DNA of 43,066 nt from Shimia sp. R10_1 (GTDB taxonomy: Bacteria; Pseudomonadota; Alphaproteobacteria; Rhodobacterales; Rhodobacteraceae), in contig NZ_JAGHQX010000016.1 in the NCBI RefSeq assembly GCF_017744095.1, positions 1 to 43,066 of the forward strand, given 5' to 3'. Positions 1-9,368 of this stretch are shown piece after piece. The position numbers were made by a program, and so were the translations under genes. Within the stretch, counting starts at the first letter, position 1; each line of letters begins with the position of its first letter. The notes under the pieces were generated by a model. The model saw nothing but the letters and a program-made list of their open reading frames with translations. It was not told the DNA's origin and made no database searches.

Positions 1-66
1 AGCGGGATTTGGACGAGCCAAACGCCCCTGGCCGTCAGGGGGAAGACGCTGCCTTCCCCCTCGGGC
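1..66. repeat. Copy 1 of a direct repeat (second copy at 11820-11885)
   Basis: These bases match 11820-11885 in the same orientation with only a handful of mismatches; both contain GGACGAGCCAAACGCCCCTG and GCTGCCTTCCCCCTCG. The repeat begins at the first base of the window, so it may extend further upstream. Within it, the GGGGGAAG and CTTCCCCC segments can pair as a hairpin. I do not recognise the element. Its two copies bracket the IS91 element and the chelate-uptake genes. Confidence 0.75.
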
Positions 67-867
67 AATCCAATTAGACAAAACCGTGTCCTCGCGCTCT
101 GCGCTGCGGGCCGCACCACTTTTGTCGGATAGCATTTCCTCGCCCCCAACCGCGTTCGCCACGTGGCAGATCAGCAGGAGCAGGCGGCTTCGCCGACTGA
201 ACCTGTAAATCAGCCCTAATTTTCCGAAAAGGGAAGTCAGATCAATCGAAACAGCCTGCGGGAGCAAAATGGAGATGTTGCGTCAGATTATCACGCAAGG
301 GTCAAAGTCGTGTGAGGTTCAACATCGAGCAATGAGAATGGAAAGGTTCTGTCGCAAATGGCAGAACTATGTGTCGTCTCACACATAGATGTGGAACGTC
401 ACTGATGTTTGACTCAATTGACAGCCAAAACCTCAATAAATCTGCAAATCACGTCATTCATTTCTGACCCAAACGTCAAGCATTTCTGACCCAATCTGGA
501 AAACAGTCCTTTATCAACGCTGCGGCTACAGATGGAGGTTTTTCGACGCGGGCCATAGCGTGCGGGATAGGCTGGAGTTGGCAGTGGCCCGCGTTGACAA
601 ACCTCTCAGGGAGGAAACCGCGGGGGCTGGGTGTGGTCTATGGGGAAAGAGCGTTTTCGGTTGGGTCTGTGCTTCTGACTGAGGCTCCGCTCGTGGTTTT
701 GGAGGTGTTGTATCACAAGGTCCGCGAGCGACTTTGGCCTTCGTTTCCCCCGGATATGGATGGTTGAGCGTTCCAGGCGCGGCTTTCGGCATCGCTTTGA
801 ACAGATGTGCTCGGCCGGTGTGGCTGAGCCAACCGGTGTGCGGATGATGGTATGAACCAGCTTTTGG
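67..867. other. No convincing gene; flank of the IS91-type element
   Basis: I see no supported gene in this stretch. The 13-bp word CATTTCTGACCCA occurs twice, at about 459 and 481, and looks like a transposon-end or decayed-element motif. From about 526 to 867 the minus-strand frame of the transposase stays open after its stop codon, but the composition is Pro/Arg-rich and resembles read-through of an IS91 terminal region rather than a protein. The exact end of the IS could not be fixed. Confidence 0.5.
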
Positions 868-2061
868 TCATGCGGCATGTCTCCGGGGTGGCGCGCGTGA
901 TCGCGGGACGTGCCCTGGGCGGAATGTCTCGATGATGCGCATGAGCCCGCCACACTCTGGGCATGGCTCGTGCAATGTCAGCGGGATGATCTCGACACCG
1001 GGCATATCTTCCTGCGTTGCCGTTTGTGCGCCGAGCAATGCCCGGATCTTCGCGATGTTGGCTTTGCGCTGCGCGGAAGCGAGAAGGCCGTAGTGGCGGA
1101 TGCGGTGGAAGCCTTCGGGCAGGACGTGGATCAAGTATCGGCGGATGAACTCATCTGTCACAAGCCGCATAACTTTCATCCGATCTCCCCGCTTGATCCG
1201 ATAGTCTTTCCAGCGGAATGCCACGATGCCCGCATCGGCGCTAACGAGGCGGCTGTTTGAGATCGCGATCCGGTGGGTGTAACGGCTGAGATAGGCCAGA
1301 ACGGCTTCTGGGCCGCCGAAGGGCGGTTTGGAATAGACCACCCATTCTGATTGGCGGAACGGCGCGAGCCATTCGGTGAAGTTCGTTGCCTCCGCCAAGC
1401 CGGTCACATCGCCGAAGAATGCCAATTTGCCCGCGCGGTGCAGCGCCAACAGCCCGTCAATGAACAACCGTCGAAACAGCCGCGATAAAACCCGCACATG
1501 CAGAAAGAACCCTGGTTTGCGTGTGGCCCACTTGGTCCCGCCCGAGGACAGGCCACCACCGGGCACGATCATGTGGATGTGTGGGTGATGCGTCATCGCC
1601 GACCCCCAAGTATGCAACACACTGGTCATGCCGACGCGCGCGCCCATGCACTTGGGATCGGCAGCAATGGTCGCTACCGTCTCGGCTGATGCTTTGAACA
1701 GCAGTCCATAGACCGCCCGTTTGTTCCAATAGGCGATCCGGGCAATCTCGGCTGGCAGCGTGAAGACCAGGTGGAAATATTCCACTGGTAACAAGTCTTC
1801 GGCTCGGGCCGCCATCCAGTCGCGCGCCGCCGGTCCCTGGCACTTCGGGCAGTGCCGGTTCTTACAGCTGTTATACGCAATGTGCTGGTGATCGCATTTG
1901 GTGCAAGCCGCTACATGCCCGCCAAGCGCCTCAGTCCGGCAGGCTTCAATGGCGGACATGACCCTGAGCTGCGCGAGGCTCAGGTGCCCTGCATTGGCCC
2001 GCCGATAGGCAGGCCCATGATCACGGAAGATGTCGGCAACCTCCAGCGCGTGCCTTGGCAC
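868..2061 (-). CDS. IS91 family transposase (Y2/HUH)
   Basis: This 397-residue protein would nick and transfer single DNA strands during rolling-circle transposition. The N-terminal third holds a zinc-binding region with clustered Cys residues (CTKCDHQ, then CKNRHCPKC) and the motif FHLVFTLP. The HUH metal-binding motif appears in HHPHIHMIVPGGG near residue 160. The catalytic tyrosine region is YLSRYTHR near residue 260. The start is GTG at 2059-2061, 10 bp after the restored stop of the upstream recombinase, which suggests translational coupling. The length is normal for the family and the frame is intact, so the gene is probably functional. Confidence 0.9.
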   Translation of the reverse strand: MPRHALEVADIFRDHGPAYRRANAGHLSLAQLRVMSAIEACRTEALGGHVAACTKCDHQHIAYNSCKNRHCPKCQGPAARDWMAARAEDLLPVEYFHLVFTLPAEIARIAYWNKRAVYGLLFKASAETVATIAADPKCMGARVGMTSVLHTWGSAMTHHPHIHMIVPGGGLSSGGTKWATRKPGFFLHVRVLSRLFRRLFIDGLLALHRAGKLAFFGDVTGLAEATNFTEWLAPFRQSEWVVYSKPPFGGPEAVLAYLSRYTHRIAISNSRLVSADAGIVAFRWKDYRIKRGDRMKVMRLVTDEFIRRYLIHVLPEGFHRIRHYGLLASAQRKANIAKIRALLGAQTATQEDMPGVEIIPLTLHEPCPECGGLMRIIETFRPGHVPRSRAPPRRHAA

Positions 2062-2071
2062 GCCGCGCCTG

Positions 2072-2933
2072 TCAGGTCACGTCCTGGATATGCTCGAACG
2101 GGCTGGCAACCTTGCCCAGCGTCTTGGTGGCAACATGAGTGTATCGCGCCGTCGTGGTTAGCTTGGCATGACCGAGCAAGACCTGGATCACCCGAACATC
2201 GGTATCTGCCTCTAGAAGATGCGTGGCAAAGCTGTGCCGGAGCGAATGCAGCGTTGCGGGGCTTTTTGATCTCGGCCATGGCTTTTGCGGAGTTGAAGGC
2301 GCGGTTCAAAGAGCGCGGAGATAGAGGCTCGACCCGGCTTTGCCCGGGGAACAGCCAACCCTGTGGACGCGCCTCGCGCCAGTAGTCTCGCAAAAGCTCC
2401 AGCAAGGACGGCGACAGCATCACGTCCCGATCCTTGCCGCCCTTGCCGCGTTCGACATGGATCAACATGCGATCACTGTCGATATCCCGCACCTTGAGAT
2501 TGGTGACCTCGGAGGCTCGCAGTCCTGCGCCATATCCGATGCCGAGTGCCGCCCGATACTTGAGACCCGGTCCCGGGGCCGCTGATAAAACCGCTGCCAC
2601 TTCCTCAAAGCTCAGCACAATAGGCAGCTTGCGCGGCTCAGTGCGGAATTTCATGTACTTCTTCATGTCCTTGCGGTTGCAGGTCATGCCGAAAAAGAAC
2701 CGCAGCGCCGTGATCCAGGAATTATAGACCGTAGGCGTGACCTCGGTGTCCGTCATATGAAGCTGATAAGCGCGCAGCTCATCTGGGGTCGCTGTATCCG
2801 GTGCGCGTCCGAGGAATGCGGTGAAATCCTTCAGCGCCCTGATATGCGCCTTCTGCGATGTCTCCGCCATCCCGCGAATGCGCATGTCCTCGATCATCCG
2901 CGCACGCAGTGGGCTCATCTTCTCCAGTGTCAT
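2072..2933 (-). pseudogene. Tyrosine recombinase/integrase of the IS91 element, frameshifted
   Basis: The first ~220 residues read as a phage-type integrase: a SAM-like N-terminal domain, then the catalytic domain with its first Arg in GYGAGLRASE. After AEIKKP the reading frame is lost. Shifting by one base restores [28 protein letters not shown] and a stop at 2072-2074, supplying the second Arg, the His residues and the nucleophilic Tyr. The shift lies in an A5 or C4 run near 2262-2270 and fits a one-base insertion. As written, the protein lacks its catalytic C-terminus. A sequencing error in the homopolymer is possible. Confidence 0.8.
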
Positions 2934-3201
2934 GGGAGCCTCCTGTCCGATTGAGAAACCTCAATCGTCAGGCACATCACAAAATACGCCTACATATTGT
3001 TAGACTCTCTACCTCAGCAACAAGCGCCATTGCTGCGAGAGCGGCTTAGTCCACAGAGCCCAGAGTGTCGAATGCGGCACTCCGATATTTGAGAGATTGC
3101 GCAACTGTTATAAAGTCAAACTGAGCTTTACCAAAGGTTGGTGACACAGTATTTTAACTCAATTGATGAATCTAGCCGTGCTTTAGAGAGCAAAGCAGGA
3201 T

Positions 3202-3960
3202 TCAAGCTGTGCGGTCGTGATTTAGCCTCTTCGCCGCCTCGCAGAGCATCTTCATATCTTCTGGGTTCTCGGTAAACCCTATGCCAGCAACGATTGTCAT
3301 CACACAGCTGATTTCATCTTGTGAATCGAACACCGCTGCCGCCTGGCCGGTAACTCCTGCTTTCAAATGGCCTGTGATTGATACAGCTTTGTCTTGGCGT
3401 ATTTGTTCCAGTGTTTGAGGAGCTGGTGGCTCCCCTCTAAAAGCTTTGGGTTGCGCTTGTCGCGCAGTTTCAATCTGTTTCTTTGACATAAATGCCTGAA
3501 ACAACAGTCCGCATGCAGTGTTATCCAATGGAAGAACGTCTCCGAGCTTCAAAGAAGCGATCGAAAATGTTTCACTTCGGTACCACCGGACCAGCGTTGG
3601 GCCCTGATCTGTCCAGACTGCAATTCCGCCACTTACGGCGAGTTCACCACAGAGCGCTTTCATTTCATGTGACGCAGCGTCCATCAGGTCAAATCGCCGC
3701 GCGGCGGAGAGGCCGATCTGCAAGGCATTTTGCCCCAAATCGTAAGGTTGGTTGGGGCCGTCCTGCGTAACCATTCGTGTGGCCAACAAACTTTGAATAT
3801 AGCGATGCGCCGAGGACGTACCGATTTCAGCACGCTTGGCAATTTCCCCTAGCGCAAGCGGGCGTTCTGCTGCGGCCATCACTTCAAGTATGCGAACAGC
3901 CGTCACTACGGAGTTTATCCGATCAGACCCGCCTGCCTTGGTTGGTTTGCTCTCGCTCAT
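3202..3960 (-). CDS. IclR family transcriptional regulator
   Basis: This 252-residue protein has an N-terminal winged helix-turn-helix (about residues 12-75, including EIAKRAEIGTSSAHRYIQSL) and a C-terminal IclR effector domain with conserved ALCGELA, AVWTDQG and DNTACGLL segments. I chose ATG 3960 (MSESKPTK), preceded by GAGGA, over upstream in-frame starts because it gives the usual family length. The gene diverges from the TonB receptor at 4196, so that receptor is the likely target. IclR proteins usually respond to small organic molecules rather than to iron, which would fit control by a transported ligand. Confidence 0.85.
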   Translation of the reverse strand: MSESKPTKAGGSDRINSVVTAVRILEVMAAAERPLALGEIAKRAEIGTSSAHRYIQSLLATRMVTQDGPNQPYDLGQNALQIGLSAARRFDLMDAASHEMKALCGELAVSGGIAVWTDQGPTLVRWYRSETFSIASLKLGDVLPLDNTACGLLFQAFMSKKQIETARQAQPKAFRGEPPAPQTLEQIRQDKAVSITGHLKAGVTGQAAAVFDSQDEISCVMTIVAGIGFTENPEDMKMLCEAAKRLNHDRTA

Positions 3961-4007
3961 ATTCGCCAGCTTCCTCGTGCCAATGGGTACGTGTGACAGA
4001 AGTAATT

Positions 4008-4030
4008 GGCTTGGTTGTTGTTGCCAAGCC
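4008..4030. promoter_or_regulatory. Inverted repeat upstream of the iclR-type gene
   Basis: Perfect 7-bp arms GGCTTGG (4008-4014) and CCAAGCC (4024-4030) are separated by 9 bases, about 50-70 bp upstream of the IclR start. It could be an autoregulatory operator or a hairpin in the leader transcript. No function is proven. Confidence 0.35.
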
Positions 4031-4090
4031 GCAGTGTGTTGATTGCGCCAGTGTCTTTCGCAACGTCTCTTGAAACCCGAAAGCACTTCT

Positions 4091-4102
4091 GGAATAGATT
4101 CC
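4091..4102. promoter_or_regulatory. Candidate IclR operator
   Basis: The perfect palindrome GGAATAGATTCC lies between the divergent IclR and TonB-receptor genes, about 95 bp upstream of the receptor start. It resembles the TGGAAAT-N-ATTTCCA form bound by classical IclR. A TGGAAAAT half-site follows at about 4109. Confidence 0.4.
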
Positions 4103-4195
4103 TCAATGTGGAAAATGATAGATCTGTCAACTCCGCGCGCCAGTGTTCCTTGAATGCAAGCCATCAATCAAAAGCAAACGACTAAGGAAGATGAG

Positions 4196-6283
4196 ATGCC
4201 TCTCATGTTGAGAAAGCCACTTCAGCTTGTGGCCTGCGGACTGTTAAGCACTACCGCCCTGATCCCCCCAACTGGCGCATTGGCACAAGAAGATGAGGTC
4301 TTTGACCTCGGAACTATTTTTGTGCGCGGCTTAAATCGGACGGTGGCGATTGAAGACGCCGCTGCATCTGTTCAGGTGCTAACCTCTGAAGAGATAGAGC
4401 GCGACAAAGGCAACGCAACAGTTCAAGAAGCTGTGCGCAACGTGCCTAATGTGTACTTTCCAAGCGCGGTTGGCGCACCAGTAATTCGCGGTCAGCCCGC
4501 TAAAGGTCCCAACCGTGGCGCGGCGGCCTTCTTTGCGGGGACCACTCCGCGCGCCACAATTACGATTGATGGCAGGCGTCTGAGCTTCAACGAATTGAAT
4601 TTCGGAACAGCAACCCTTTGGGATGTGGATAGCATTGAAGTCTTCCGCGGGCCGCAAACCATCAGCCAAGGGCCGAACAGCATCGCCGGTGCGATAGTTG
4701 TAAACACGGCTGACCCAACATTTGAGCGAGAAGGGGCCGTCCGTGTGAGCTATGGCTCTTACGATCGCAAGCAAATATCAGGTGTTTTTTCACAAGCATT
4801 GAGCAACGATGTTGCCGTTCGTCTCAGCTTTGACCACAGCGAGCGCGACACCTATATCGATTTCACCAATTCTGCTTTTGATCCCGGACAAGCACCAGTC
4901 GGCGAAAAAAATACAACGGGACGTGTGAAGCTGCTTTGGGCTCCAGAAGAGATGCCTGAGCTAGAGGTGAAGTTGACATACAGCTACACGGACACAGAAG
5001 GTCAACATGCCGAGCCCTATCAACCACCATTCGAAAATCGTCAGAGTGATGTGACAAACCCAGCTGGCTGGACCACACAAGTTCACTCAGCCGCTCTTGA
5101 TGCGTCTTATGATTTTGACAATAGCGTCACGCTGACCAACCGCCTGCTGTACTCCGATACAGAAACGCGGCGCTACGTGAATCCCAACACCCAAGGTGGC
5201 GCTTCGGTGGATAGTCAGGATCTATCAAACGATCTTCGGCTCACCTTTGGCGACGACGCGGCGCGCCTTTCCGGTGTTGCTGGCTTGTATCTGAACCGAG
5301 TCACAGCGGATGAAGCCGTTGATCTATCTGGTTTTTTCGGCGGGGTATCTAACTTTGACGACACAAAAGAAAGCACTGGCATTTACTCTGAGCTAACCTA
5401 TGAGCTGACAGATCGCTGGTCTTTGACGGGCGGGCTGCGCTATCAGACCGATCGCATAGATCGCGAAGGTACTGTGAATTTCCGCGGTGTTGCGCCAGTG
5501 GATTTCGATAAGACCTTTGAGGCGTTTCTGCCAAGTCTCAGCATCGCCTATGATGTTAACGACGATATGACGATGGGTTTCTCCTACAGCACCGGCATGA
5601 ATCCGGGTGGTGTCTCATACAGCTTTATTCAAGGCGAATATGTGGAATTCGAGGAAGAGACTGCAGACAATTACGAGCTGTTCTTGCGTGGGGCATTCCT
5701 AGGTGGGCGCTTGAATCTGGCCGGAAACCTCTTCTACACAGATCTCAAAAATGCCCAACGCAACGTTTTGACCGCCTTGAGCGCAACAACGTTTGAATCC
5801 ATTACTGTGAACGCTGAAAAGGCGAGGTCTTATGGTTTAGAGCTGTCGGGGAGCTATTCGGCAACCGACCGGCTCAGTCTTTGGGGATCTGCAGGGTTCT
5901 TGCAGACAGAATTTCAGGAATTCACCAGCGCGGTGGCCGACTACGACGGCAACTCTTTTGCGGAATCGCCTGAATACACCCTGAGTGTAGGTGCCGCATA
6001 TGACGTGACAGACCGGATTACGGTATCCGGCGATATCACCCATGTCGCTGGATACTATTCTGACGATTTGAACACATCAGCCTTCGAGACCGCCTCCTAT
6101 ACTCTGGCAAATCTCCAAGCCGAATACCGAACAGACTTCGGTGGCACGTTTTACGGATATGTCAACAATCTCACCGATAAGGCCGCTGTTACCAGCATTA
6201 CGCCGGGCGTGCGCGGAGGCTCACCCACTGCGAGCATGGTTGCACCGCGCGAAATTGGCGTCGGCTATAGGTTGGATTTTTGA
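4196..6283 (+). CDS. TonB-dependent outer-membrane receptor
   Basis: This 695-residue protein should import a ligand, probably a metal chelate, through the outer membrane using TonB energy. A Sec signal peptide ends near GALAQ (residue ~31). A short TonB-box-like stretch (EVFDLGTIFVRG) follows, then a plug domain with VRNVPNVYF, TITIDGRRL, IEVFRGPQ and GAIVVNT, and a 22-strand-type barrel ending in the C-terminal aromatic residue of GVGYRLDF. I chose ATG 4196 over an upstream ATG at 4154 because AAGGAAG sits six bases upstream and the signal peptide begins there. The gene diverges from the IclR gene and converges on the periplasmic binding protein gene, which probably handles the same ligand. 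The substrate cannot be read from the sequence. Confidence 0.9.
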   Translation: MPLMLRKPLQLVACGLLSTTALIPPTGALAQEDEVFDLGTIFVRGLNRTVAIEDAAASVQVLTSEEIERDKGNATVQEAVRNVPNVYFPSAVGAPVIRGQPAKGPNRGAAAFFAGTTPRATITIDGRRLSFNELNFGTATLWDVDSIEVFRGPQTISQGPNSIAGAIVVNTADPTFEREGAVRVSYGSYDRKQISGVFSQALSNDVAVRLSFDHSERDTYIDFTNSAFDPGQAPVGEKNTTGRVKLLWAPEEMPELEVKLTYSYTDTEGQHAEPYQPPFENRQSDVTNPAGWTTQVHSAALDASYDFDNSVTLTNRLLYSDTETRRYVNPNTQGGASVDSQDLSNDLRLTFGDDAARLSGVAGLYLNRVTADEAVDLSGFFGGVSNFDDTKESTGIYSELTYELTDRWSLTGGLRYQTDRIDREGTVNFRGVAPVDFDKTFEAFLPSLSIAYDVNDDMTMGFSYSTGMNPGGVSYSFIQGEYVEFEEETADNYELFLRGAFLGGRLNLAGNLFYTDLKNAQRNVLTALSATTFESITVNAEKARSYGLELSGSYSATDRLSLWGSAGFLQTEFQEFTSAVADYDGNSFAESPEYTLSVGAAYDVTDRITVSGDITHVAGYYSDDLNTSAFETASYTLANLQAEYRTDFGGTFYGYVNNLTDKAAVTSITPGVRGGSPTASMVAPREIGVGYRLDF

Positions 6284-6305
6284 TCCGATTTTATTCGTGA
6301 AATCA

Positions 6306-6336
6306 AATAAGGGGTGCCCTACAGGTGCCCCTTATT
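6306..6336. terminator. Bidirectional terminator between convergent genes
   Basis: AATAAGGGG (6306-6314) pairs with CCCCTTATT (6328-6336). The stem extends inward through TGCC/GGTG with wobble pairs to a CTACA loop. It lies between the stop codons of the receptor (6283) and the binding protein (6357), as expected for a shared terminator. Confidence 0.7.
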
Positions 6337-6356
6337 CACTTTCAAACACTCCACGA

Positions 6357-7343
6357 TCAGACAGGGTTTTCCAAAGCCCATCTTTTAATGGCGTCTAGCA
6401 TATGCATGGCACTCGCAACGGTGGTTGTTGCGATTTTGGCTGAGGGCACAAAGATCATCCGATGATCTTGTGCCGGACGAGAAAACCGCCTCCAGCCCGG
6501 GCTGATGACATCCAGTTTGGCAGACAGCATATCCGTAGGATCGGTTGCAGCCACAAACCCATCCGTGGCTAATAAAAGGTCAGGGTTCAGTCGCGGAAAT
6601 TCCTCAGCGCTTAGCGGTGTGCGCCAACCATCACCGAAAGCATCTTCCCTTCCCGATTTTGACCAAATCAACGCTCTATATCCCAGATCGCGCAGGGCCT
6701 GCATGCCGCCCGTTAAATCGCGCAACACACTTATGTCATCGCGCACCATCACCAGCATAGCAGTTGATTGTCTGGGATCCGGTTGCCCGTAAGCAACCAC
6801 GACACCACGAACCTCTTCAATCTTGTCACGGTATTGGACATAAAGTGCGTTGTAGACATCCTCTTTGTCCAAGAGCCGGGCCATCTTGCGTTGCGACTCA
6901 AAGCCCGTGGATTTTGAGGCCCGGGTATGAAGTACATAAGTGGGGGCAATTTTCTCAAGTTGACCGAGCATAGCCATATCCAGCTCAGACCCAAGTATCA
7001 GATCGGGTTTAAGCGCGCGTACTCTCTCAAGATCCAATCCGCCCAACGGACCGGTGCCGACGATCCCTTCGGCACCTGCATCCCGGCCCAGTACCTCACG
7101 AATGAAATCAACTCCGAATAAGGATCCGCCATCATCGTCACGCCCAAAGCTGCCGACAACGTTAAGTCCAAGTTCAAGCGCTGGGATGGTCAGCAACCCT
7201 TCATACAAAGATACAATCCGCTGTGGGCGAACCGGCATCGTCACCTCACGCCCAGCATCATCGGTTACGGATTTGGTCCCTACTGCAAACGCTGGGTTGG
7301 CCAAAAGCATGCAGCTGCCAGCAAGAAAGTACCTTCGATCCAT
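6357..7343 (-). CDS. ABC transporter periplasmic substrate-binding protein (FepB/FhuD-like)
   Basis: This 328-residue protein should capture a ferric chelate, or a similar ligand, in the periplasm. It has a signal peptide with a probable cut after ANPAFA. A TroA/FepB-type fold follows, including TDDAGREVTMPVRPQRIVSL, the mid-helix LKPDLILGSELD and a C-terminal lobe with LNPDLLLATDGF. The start MDRRYFLAG lies 13 bp downstream of the inner permease stop, so it is the last gene of the ATPase-permease-permease-binding protein operon. No convincing lipobox is present. The family also binds haem and corrinoids, so the ligand remains open. Confidence 0.85.
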   Translation of the reverse strand: MDRRYFLAGSCMLLANPAFAVGTKSVTDDAGREVTMPVRPQRIVSLYEGLLTIPALELGLNVVGSFGRDDDGGSLFGVDFIREVLGRDAGAEGIVGTGPLGGLDLERVRALKPDLILGSELDMAMLGQLEKIAPTYVLHTRASKSTGFESQRKMARLLDKEDVYNALYVQYRDKIEEVRGVVVAYGQPDPRQSTAMLVMVRDDISVLRDLTGGMQALRDLGYRALIWSKSGREDAFGDGWRTPLSAEEFPRLNPDLLLATDGFVAATDPTDMLSAKLDVISPGWRRFSRPAQDHRMIFVPSAKIATTTVASAMHMLDAIKRWALENPV

Positions 7344-7356
7344 CTATATGCCTCCT

Positions 7357-8352
7357 TCAGGCCCTGCGGTTCAAGTTGCGCAACCGCAGTGTAATAATGA
7401 AAAGCGGCGCGCCGATCAGGGTCAGGGCCAGACCCAGTGGCAACGCAATATCATGCGAAACAATACGGCTGAGCGTATCACCAGCCACTACCAGTAGCCC
7501 ACCCATCAGCGCCGACTGCACCAATCGTGGGCGACCCGAGGCACGGTTCAGAAACATCGCGAGATGCGGTCCCAGCACCCCCAGAAACGAGAGCGGTCCG
7601 ACAGCTGTGACGGAGGCTGAGGTGATCAAAATCGCCAGAAACAAAATCGCAGGACGGCTGCGCCGTGTCTCTTCACCCAGACTTTTTGCTACGGCGTCGC
7701 CAAGATCGAACAACCGTGTGGCCGGACCATATATCAAAACCGCAGGGATACAGAGCAGGCCCCAGGGCAAAAAAGACCAGACCCGCGCCCAGTCTGCCAT
7801 GACCAAGGATCCGGCCATCCAAGCAGCCAAGGCGGTAGACAATTCGGGAGGCGTGTAAAGCGACAGCACCGAGGACACAGAAGATAGCACCGTTTCGATG
7901 GCGATCCCCATCAATAAAACGGCCATCCCCGCCCGCTCAGCGGAGCGCGTCAGCAGGATTACAATAGCCCCAACGCTCAATCCCCCGGCCAGCGCGACAA
8001 AGGGCAGAATGTGATGCGACAGACCCGGCGCGATCACCAGGCTCAAAATCATCGCGACCAAAGCTCCTTGACTCAGGCCGAGCAGCCCCGGATCCACAAG
8101 AGGATTCTGTACCAGAGATTGCATCAGAGCGCCTGTCATAGCCACTGCACAGCCGACGCTCCATCCTAGGACAATACGTGGCAAGCGAACCTGCCACAGC
8201 GCATAAGCTTCATCGCTATGTGGATGGGTCAACGCCACCCACATGTCGGACCAACGCAGGTCAATGGACCCTGTGCGCAGGTGTATTGCAGCACAGATAA
8301 GCGTAGCCGCGAAGAGGCCCGCAGCTGTTATCAGGGGGCGTCTTTGGATCAT
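7357..8352 (-). CDS. FecCD-type ABC transporter permease (second subunit)
   Basis: This inner-membrane subunit of 331 residues has about ten hydrophobic segments. Family motifs are LPRIVLGWSVGCAVAMTGAL, NPLVDPGLLGLSQGA and GPLSFLGVLGPHLA near the C-terminus, followed by LTLIGAPLF. I chose ATG 8352 (MIQRRP) because it overlaps the stop of the upstream permease as ATGA; a longer reading from 8499 would lie inside that gene. It probably pairs with the upstream FecCD subunit as a heterodimeric channel. Confidence 0.88.
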   Translation of the reverse strand: MIQRRPLITAAGLFAATLICAAIHLRTGSIDLRWSDMWVALTHPHSDEAYALWQVRLPRIVLGWSVGCAVAMTGALMQSLVQNPLVDPGLLGLSQGALVAMILSLVIAPGLSHHILPFVALAGGLSVGAIVILLTRSAERAGMAVLLMGIAIETVLSSVSSVLSLYTPPELSTALAAWMAGSLVMADWARVWSFLPWGLLCIPAVLIYGPATRLFDLGDAVAKSLGEETRRSRPAILFLAILITSASVTAVGPLSFLGVLGPHLAMFLNRASGRPRLVQSALMGGLLVVAGDTLSRIVSHDIALPLGLALTLIGAPLFIITLRLRNLNRRA

Positions 8353-9368
8353 CCTGCTCGTTCCGAATTTCTTGACTGGAAGTAGTGGCGTCGCACAATC
8401 CACACAAAGACCACCCCGCCCAATAGATCCATCATGACCCCGGTATGCAGGACGTAGGGTTTGAACACCAATCGCGCCGCAACATCCGCCCAAAGACACA
8501 CCCCCGCCCCGACGACGGCACAGACAGGTAACTGGCGTGACAGCAGATTGCCAGTAAATGGCCGGACCATATGAGGAACAACCAATCCGATAAAACCCAC
8601 AGGACCACAGATTGCCACGGCGGAGCTTGCTCCAACGACCACCGCAGCCAGCCCCAGATATGTGACCGGCAAAATCGCAACCCCTGCGGACGCGGCAGTA
8701 TCACGCCCCAATGAAACCAGAGTCAAAGCTCGGGCCAAAAATAGCAGCACAAGCGTGCTCCCTGCACCCAACCACCAAAGATGATAAAGCCGATCTGCGT
8801 AGACGTGGTTGATATTTCCAGCCAGCCAGTTCAGAAGTTCTGCACGAACATGCGGATCCGTCAGCAAGAGCGTGTTGGCCACCCCGGAAAACAGCGCCGA
8901 CAAGATCACACCAGAAAGGACAAGACCCAAGCCGCGCGGGTCTCCAGATTCGGCTGTCACGCGCGCCACCAGAACGCATCCGACAAATCCGGCAAGACCT
9001 CCCAACAGCGCCAAACCAGCCTGCACTCCCGGTGCCGTGTGGGGTGACAAGCCAAAGAGCACAACGCCAACAACCACAAACAGCGACGCCCCCGCATTAA
9101 TGCCCAGAATTTGCGGCGAGGCCATTGGGTTGCGGCTGAGCGATTGCAGAACCGCCCCTCCGATCGCCATCACACCGCCCGTATAGACGGCGATCCAGAT
9201 GCGCGGCATACGCTGGGTCTGAACAACAAAATGTTCGTAATTGTCAGGGTTCGGAGAGAAAAGCGCGACAAATACATCGGCCGGAGCCATATTCTGTGCG
9301 CCAAAACACAAGTTAGCAAGCAGCCCAGACACCATAAACACAAGTGCAAACACGAGAGGCCCCGTCAT
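8349..9368 (-). CDS. FecCD-type ABC transporter permease (first subunit)
   Basis: This 339-residue hydrophobic membrane protein has the FecCD motifs MPRIWIAVYTGGVMAIGGAV, NPMASPQILGINAGASLF and GPVGFIGLVVPHMVRP. ATG 9368 (MTGPLVF) overlaps the ATPase stop as ATGA, so I prefer it to an in-frame ATG at 9392. The two permeases are related but clearly different, as in FecC/FecD and FepD/FepG. This favours a ferric-siderophore type importer over the homodimeric BtuC type. Confidence 0.88.
   Translation of the reverse strand: MTGPLVFALVFMVSGLLANLCFGAQNMAPADVFVALFSPNPDNYEHFVVQTQRMPRIWIAVYTGGVMAIGGAVLQSLSRNPMASPQILGINAGASLFVVVGVVLFGLSPHTAPGVQAGLALLGGLAGFVGCVLVARVTAESGDPRGLGLVLSGVILSALFSGVANTLLLTDPHVRAELLNWLAGNINHVYADRLYHLWWLGAGSTLVLLFLARALTLVSLGRDTAASAGVAILPVTYLGLAAVVVGASSAVAICGPVGFIGLVVPHMVRPFTGNLLSRQLPVCAVVGAGVCLWADVAARLVFKPYVLHTGVMMDLLGGVVFVWIVRRHYFQSRNSERAG

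Larger units (their letters stand above)
868..2933 (-). mobile_element. IS91-type insertion sequence (recombinase plus transposase); outer ends undetermined
   Basis: A tyrosine-recombinase gene is followed after 10 bp by a Y2 (HUH) transposase gene on the same strand. This is a known arrangement for a subgroup of IS91 elements. IS91 elements lack terminal inverted repeats and move by a rolling-circle mechanism, so the borders cannot be read by eye. The coordinates given cover only the coding part. The recombinase carries a frameshift, so the copy may depend on the transposase alone. Confidence 0.75.

Noticed and set aside
526..792. Open frame in phase with the IS91 transposase after its stop codon
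   Set aside because: The transposase already has its usual length and the downstream stretch is Pro/Arg-rich with no domain. It looks like terminal IS sequence, not a second gene or a read-through domain.
4154..4195. Earlier in-frame ATG for the TonB receptor
   Set aside because: It would place 14 polar residues before the signal peptide and has no good ribosome-binding site, whereas ATG 4196 has AAGGAAG at proper spacing.
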